From positions 1-19,261 of the forward strand of contig CAYYNP010000199.1 of assembly GCA_964472545.1 (NCBI GenBank): a stretch of 19,261 nucleotides of DNA. The letters are read 5' to 3'. A program made the translations under genes and the position numbers. A model generated the notes under the pieces. That model had not been told where the DNA came from, made no database searches, and saw only the letters and a program-made list of their open reading frames with translations. Shown piece by piece: positions 15,794 to 19,261 of the stretch; positions within the stretch are counted from its first letter, which is position 1, and each line of letters begins with the position of its first letter. Source of the stretch: CAYYNP01 sp964472545. Lineage in GTDB: Bacteria; Planctomycetota; Planctomycetia; Pirellulales; Thermoguttaceae.

Positions 15794-17166
15794 ATCGCAA
15801 CGTACTGTGCGCAACGGCAATGGGCTTGTTCGTTTACTTTACCGCCGCCGCGGAAGCCCAGACGGTCCGGCGGTCGAGCTACAAGGGCTGGAAGGTCCTC
15901 GTGCTGGAGAACGATCTTGTGCGGTTGCACGTCGCCCCCGGCATCGGCGGCCGGGTGATCCAGTATGGGCTTGGTGAAAAGGAGTTTTTCTGGGTCAACC
16001 CAAGCTTGACCGGCAAGACGTCGCCGCGAACGGGTCTGGATGCGGACGGCGGTTGGATGAACTACGGCGGTGACAAGCTCTGGCCCGCTCCGCAGGGCTG
16101 GGACAACGACCGGCAGTGGCCCGGGCCGCCCGACGCGGTACTCGACGGACAGCCCTATCGGGCCGAGACGGCCCGCCAAGCCGCCGCGGTCCGCCAAGCC
16201 GCTACGGTCCGCCTGACCAGCCGCGACGATCCCCGCAGCGGCATCCGCTTCAGCCGCCGTATCCGGCTGCACCCTCGCTCGACGCAGGTGTCGATCGAGG
16301 CGACCATGACCAACATCGACGACAAACCTCGCCGCTGGGGCATCTGGGCGCATACTCAACTCGACGCGGGGATTGCCGACAGCGACGATTACAATCGGCT
16401 AATGCGCGCGTGGTGTCCGATCAACCCTCGAAGCCGCTTCGACGGCGGCTACCAGGTGATCTTCGGCGAGAAGAATAACCCGTCCTTCGATGCCGATGCC
16501 GAGCGTGGCCTGATGAAAGTCAGTTACCAATACAAGGTCGGCAAGATAGGCCTCGATAGTCACGCCGGCTGGGTCGCCACCGTGGACGGCCGCCGCGGAG
16601 ACGTCTTCGTCCAGCGATTCAAATTCGAGGCCCAGAAGGAGTATCCGGACCGGTCGAGCGTCGAGTTTTGGCATAACGGCCTGGGGCGGATCTACGCCTA
16701 CAACGAGTGGATGGAGATGGCCGACGACCGCGGCGAGAACCCTTACGTGTTTGAAAGCGAAGTGCTCAGCCCGTTTGCTCGGCTGCGACCCGGCGAGAGC
16801 TACACCTGGGCGTATGATTGGTGTGCCTGCAACATCGGAGGCGACTTCCCCGTCGTGGATTGCGGTGATGCGGGAGTGGTTTCCGAGCGGCTGATCTGTC
16901 AACGGGAGGGGGAGCGACTGCGGCTGCGCGGACGTCTTGGCGTCTTCCATCTGGGCCGGCTGGTTCTCGAAGCCTACGACGAGAACGGCAAGGTGTTGGC
17001 GACCGACGTGCTCGTCCCGGCGGCGACGCCACGGAAGCCCGTCGTGCTCGACCGCACGCTCAAGTCACCACTCGCAACCCGCGATGTGGCAGTCGTTTTA
17101 CTCACGGCCGAGGGAATGAGGATCGGAACCGTTGCCGAGGTCACCCTATCGAGGAGACCGCGCTGA
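15790..17166 (+). CDS. Exported DUF4380 protein, galactose-mutarotase-like fold
   Basis: A 458-residue protein beginning with a signal peptide (LCATAMGLFVYFTAAAEA, then QTV). Residues about 37-70 (LENDLVRLHVAPGIGGRVIQ) and 93-115 (GGDKLWPAPQGW) are the hallmarks of DUF4380, a family with an aldose-1-epimerase/galactose-mutarotase-like beta-sandwich whose reaction is not established. The core runs to about residue 345 (YTWAYDWCACN); a further beta-rich domain fills the C-terminus. Its ATG overlaps the stop codon of the triple-barrel hydrolase (ATGA), so translation is probably coupled and the two products likely act on the same glycan. A purine-rich AGAAG precedes the ATG. An 18-bp in-frame duplication gives RQAAAVRQAATV near residues 129-140. 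Confidence 0.82.
   Translation: MNRNVLCATAMGLFVYFTAAAEAQTVRRSSYKGWKVLVLENDLVRLHVAPGIGGRVIQYGLGEKEFFWVNPSLTGKTSPRTGLDADGGWMNYGGDKLWPAPQGWDNDRQWPGPPDAVLDGQPYRAETARQAAAVRQAATVRLTSRDDPRSGIRFSRRIRLHPRSTQVSIEATMTNIDDKPRRWGIWAHTQLDAGIADSDDYNRLMRAWCPINPRSRFDGGYQVIFGEKNNPSFDADAERGLMKVSYQYKVGKIGLDSHAGWVATVDGRRGDVFVQRFKFEAQKEYPDRSSVEFWHNGLGRIYAYNEWMEMADDRGENPYVFESEVLSPFARLRPGESYTWAYDWCACNIGGDFPVVDCGDAGVVSERLICQREGERLRLRGRLGVFHLGRLVLEAYDENGKVLATDVLVPAATPRKPVVLDRTLKSPLATRDVAVVLLTAEGMRIGTVAEVTLSRRPR
16174..16209 (+). repeat. 18-bp in-frame tandem duplication in the DUF4380 gene
   Basis: CGCCAAGCCGCCGCGGTC and CGCCAAGCCGCTACGGTC stand back to back (16174-16191, 16192-16209), differing at two bases. In the reading frame this duplicates six residues (RQAAAV / RQAATV) without disrupting it, in what looks like a surface loop rich in Ala and Arg. 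Confidence 0.8.
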
Positions 17167-17302
17167 TTGTGTTTGACAAGAAGCCGGTGGGACGAATCTC
17201 ACTGGCCCCGCGTTCGTCGCGGCGTTGGCTGCGCAGCTCATAGGCGTCGTGTCTCGGTAGACTGGGACAATCGACGGCGAAAATGATGACACCGCGGCGG
17301 AG

Positions 17303-18973
17303 CTACTTCACGACCTTCTTTGCGGCTCGAACGGCTTCGCGCGCTTGCAGGAGCCCCGCCCCGAAGACGGGATCTCGGCTCGGGGCGCCCAGTTCTTTGC
17401 ACGTCTCCTCCATCAGACGTTTGACCTGCCAGGGATTCAACTCGGGGTTGACCGACAACATCAGCGCAGCAACGCCCGCCGCGTGCGGTCCGGAGAACGA
17501 ATTCCCTTGAGGGCCGACCACCAGGGCAAACCCGTTTCCCTCGTCCGACACGATGCGGATTCCGCGAGCGAAGCGAATCGTCCGGCCCCAGACGGGATAC
17601 CCGCCAAAACAGCCCGTCACGTCCGGCTTCATCAGCGGTGCGTCGGGCGGGTAGTCGTCGTAGAACTTGACCCCGTTCCAGTAACACGGTCCCTCGCTGC
17701 CGGGCGGCGCTTTTGAACCGTCCTCGAGGATTCCGGCGGCTGCAATCACGCAAGGGACGTCTTTGGGCAGAGCGATTTGCCGTCCCTTGGGCAACCGGGC
17801 GAAATTGCCCGCCCCGCCAACCGCGACAATCCCACCGGCGGCCAAGTGTTCGTGGGCCGTCCGATACAACCCTCGATAGTGCCCCAACTCCATATTGACC
17901 CACATGTAGCTCATCGACATGATATCGGCCCCGTTGACCAAAGCGTATTCGTAGGCTCTCAAATACCCCATGCCGCGGAGCACCATAAGGCGGGCGCGTG
18001 GGGCGATACCCGTAATCACCTTCCCCTTGGAAGGGCGTCCGGCAATGATCCCTCCGCACATGCTGCCATGGGGCATCAGCGACCTGTCGCCCAGTGCGTA
18101 GAACGATCGAGCCGCGAAGTCATATCCGAACAGGTCGTCGACGTATCCGTTATTGTCGTCGTCGGCGCCGTTGAGCTTCTCGCCTTCGTTTCGCCACAGT
18201 GCGCTCACCAGCGGCGGGGCCACCATCAGTCCACTGTCGCACAGGGCAATCACCACGCCTTTGCCGGTCGCCCCTTCTTCACTCCACGCGGCGGGTGCCT
18301 GAATGCGCGTCAGGTTCCAGGGGATTTGCAGGCCTTCAGCAGAAAAGGCCTCATCGGTGTCGCCCCGCCAGGCCGAGACAACCTGCTTGTAGATTTGCCG
18401 TTGCTGCTGCGGCGACGGCCCACGACTGCCGCCGGGCGTTCCCGTGATAGGGCTCTTGTGTTGTCGCACGGGCCCTCGTTGGAGATAGACGAACGACACA
18501 GCTTCCAGTTCGGCCAGCCGACGACACGCGGCCGCAGTAGCATCGCACGCAAAACCGTTGACGATCCAGAACCGCTCGACTTCGCGGACCTGTCGGCTTC
18601 GCGTCAACTCCTCCACCAGCCCCGCGGCATGTTCCCAGGACCGCCGCTCCTTTTCGCGCAACGATCTCAGCACGTACCGTCGCAACTGGCTGCGACGGTC
18701 GTTCTGGTGATCTCTGGCAAATGCTTCATAGTCGCCGCCGCGGGGCAAAAGTTGATCGCTCATCCGCACAAACACGGGAAGCATCGTGGTCTGATCGCCG
18801 TCGATTCCCCGATCCAACTTGCCGCCGATAAGCGACGGCAACTCAGCGGCCATGCCCGCGGATACGGCCAGGAGCCACAGCACGCCAGTTGCCACGGCCC
18901 GACACACGGAGCGCGTGCGGCGGCGAAAGCCATAGCCGCTATCGTCCGTCGGATTCAAAGTGATCTTGTACAC
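17303..18973 (-). CDS. Secreted subtilisin-family (S8) serine protease with prodomain
   Basis: A 556-residue minus-strand protein. It starts at GTG 18973-18971 with GGAG (18982-18985) eight bases upstream. A basic n-region (RRRTRSVCR) and the hydrophobic VATGVLWLLAVSAGMA form a signal peptide ending near residue 42. Residues about 62-170 match an I9-like inhibitory prodomain (LPVFVRMSD ... VNGFACDATAAACRRLAEL ... VSFVYLQ). The catalytic domain has Asp246 (VVIALCDSG), His302 (PHGSMCGG), oxyanion Asn390 (GGAGNF) and Ser494 (GNSFSGPHAAGV). The stretch at 271-286 (DDDNNGYVDDLFGYDF) is an acidic, probably calcium-binding loop of a type common in environmental subtilases. The serine motif is GNSFSGPH rather than the usual GTSMAAPH, but the catalytic serine is in place. 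No C-terminal sorting domain is visible. It converges on the DUF4380 gene; its targets are unknown. Confidence 0.9.
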   Translation of the reverse strand: MYKITLNPTDDSGYGFRRRTRSVCRAVATGVLWLLAVSAGMAAELPSLIGGKLDRGIDGDQTTMLPVFVRMSDQLLPRGGDYEAFARDHQNDRRSQLRRYVLRSLREKERRSWEHAAGLVEELTRSRQVREVERFWIVNGFACDATAAACRRLAELEAVSFVYLQRGPVRQHKSPITGTPGGSRGPSPQQQRQIYKQVVSAWRGDTDEAFSAEGLQIPWNLTRIQAPAAWSEEGATGKGVVIALCDSGLMVAPPLVSALWRNEGEKLNGADDDNNGYVDDLFGYDFAARSFYALGDRSLMPHGSMCGGIIAGRPSKGKVITGIAPRARLMVLRGMGYLRAYEYALVNGADIMSMSYMWVNMELGHYRGLYRTAHEHLAAGGIVAVGGAGNFARLPKGRQIALPKDVPCVIAAAGILEDGSKAPPGSEGPCYWNGVKFYDDYPPDAPLMKPDVTGCFGGYPVWGRTIRFARGIRIVSDEGNGFALVVGPQGNSFSGPHAAGVAALMLSVNPELNPWQVKRLMEETCKELGAPSRDPVFGAGLLQAREAVRAAKKVVK

Positions 18974-19056
18974 CTCAACGTCTCCGATTAGCTGCCAGCC
19001 ACCGCGAGTTCAAGTCAGGCGCGACGCGTCGCCAGTCTGTTACGGGCGATTATGAA

Positions 19057-19154
19057 GGGCTTGTCCGGAAACAACTTCGTCCGCTTCATGGTAGCCATCA
19101 CACTCCGCGTGATGATTCGCCCGAAAGACTGCGAAGTTGTTTCCGGACAGGCCC
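19057..19154. repeat. 98-bp imperfect inverted-repeat element with inner hairpin
   Basis: Arms 19057-19079 and 19132-19154 are complementary over 23 bp with one mismatch, with GTCCGGAAACAACTTCG in the left arm. Between them lies a second hairpin: CATCAC (19096-19101), 7-nt loop, GTGATG (19109-19114). It stands 83 bp upstream of the subtilase start. Long inverted arms, an inner stem and an intergenic position fit a miniature inverted-repeat or REP-type element. The arms differ from those of both the REPIN-like element and the terminal repeats. Confidence 0.8.
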
Positions 19155-19208
19155 GAAGAGATTCCATCTTAGCAGGTATCTCCCGCTGAGCGTAGTCTCC
19201 AGGAATCG

Positions 19209-19261
19209 CAGGAGAACTGCAAAGTCGATTCGCGGGAGTGGAAAAGGGGGACTGGCTCCGA
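19209..19261. repeat. Right terminal inverted repeat copy (53 bp)
   Basis: The reverse complement of these bases equals the first 53 bases of the window except at one position. It ends exactly at the window edge with GGGGGACTGGCTCCGA. No gene lies between the 98-bp hairpin element and this copy; 19155-19208 holds nothing recognisable. Because the copies are inverted rather than direct, they do not indicate a circular molecule. Confidence 0.9.

Noticed and set aside
17167..17302. An intrinsic terminator between the convergent DUF4380 and subtilase genes
   Set aside because: Only a weak CCGGTG / CACTGG pairing with a mismatch-tolerant stem was found, with no T-tract on either strand.
18974..19013. 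TTGAAC and GCTAAT (minus strand) as a promoter for the subtilase
   Set aside because: Spacing is only 15 bases, and transcription would start almost on top of the ribosome site, leaving no usable leader.

Overview
The window looks like a piece of a Planctomycetes genome, most likely from the Pirellulales or relatives. GC is high. Two very large secreted proteins carry an N-terminal LEPxxLL-type motif (LEPRALLDA and MEPRRLLSA). One ends in the long-spacer type I dockerin common in that phylum, and DUF4380, secreted WD40 and SdrD_B-repeat proteins are all typical of it. Lineage is inferred from protein style only; no rRNA, tRNA, CRISPR array, integrase or complete transposase was seen.

Layout: a 53-bp sequence lies at the extreme left end and recurs, inverted with one mismatch, at the extreme right end. 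Between these copies come (1) a 1,939-residue lamin-tail/CotH-kinase/dockerin protein; (2) a 388-bp gap holding a REPIN-like nested palindrome; (3) a secreted seven-repeat WD40 protein; (4) a 1,466-residue surface protein with seven SdrD_B-like repeats, a polyproline linker and FG-GAP-like repeats; (5) a 345-bp gap with a possible transposase remnant and a 14-bp tandem repeat; (6) a 1,207-residue secreted protein with a beta-sandwich followed by three complete glycoside-hydrolase barrels; (7) a DUF4380 protein overlapping it by ATGA; (8) a convergent, minus-strand subtilase with a prodomain; and (9) a right margin with a second hairpin element and the inverted terminal copy.

Every protein appears exported, so the region specifies extracytoplasmic functions. 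The only clear operon is the triple-barrel glycosidase plus the DUF4380 protein (mutarotase-like fold), a plausible glycan-degrading pair. The two giant proteins and the WD40 protein form a same-strand surface-protein block whose joint function cannot be read from sequence.

The most distinctive item is the three-barrel glycosidase in which all three barrels keep both catalytic glutamates. The most structural item is the pair of inverted copies at the exact window ends, which either bound a mobile segment or, more likely, mark where an assembly broke at a dispersed repeat.
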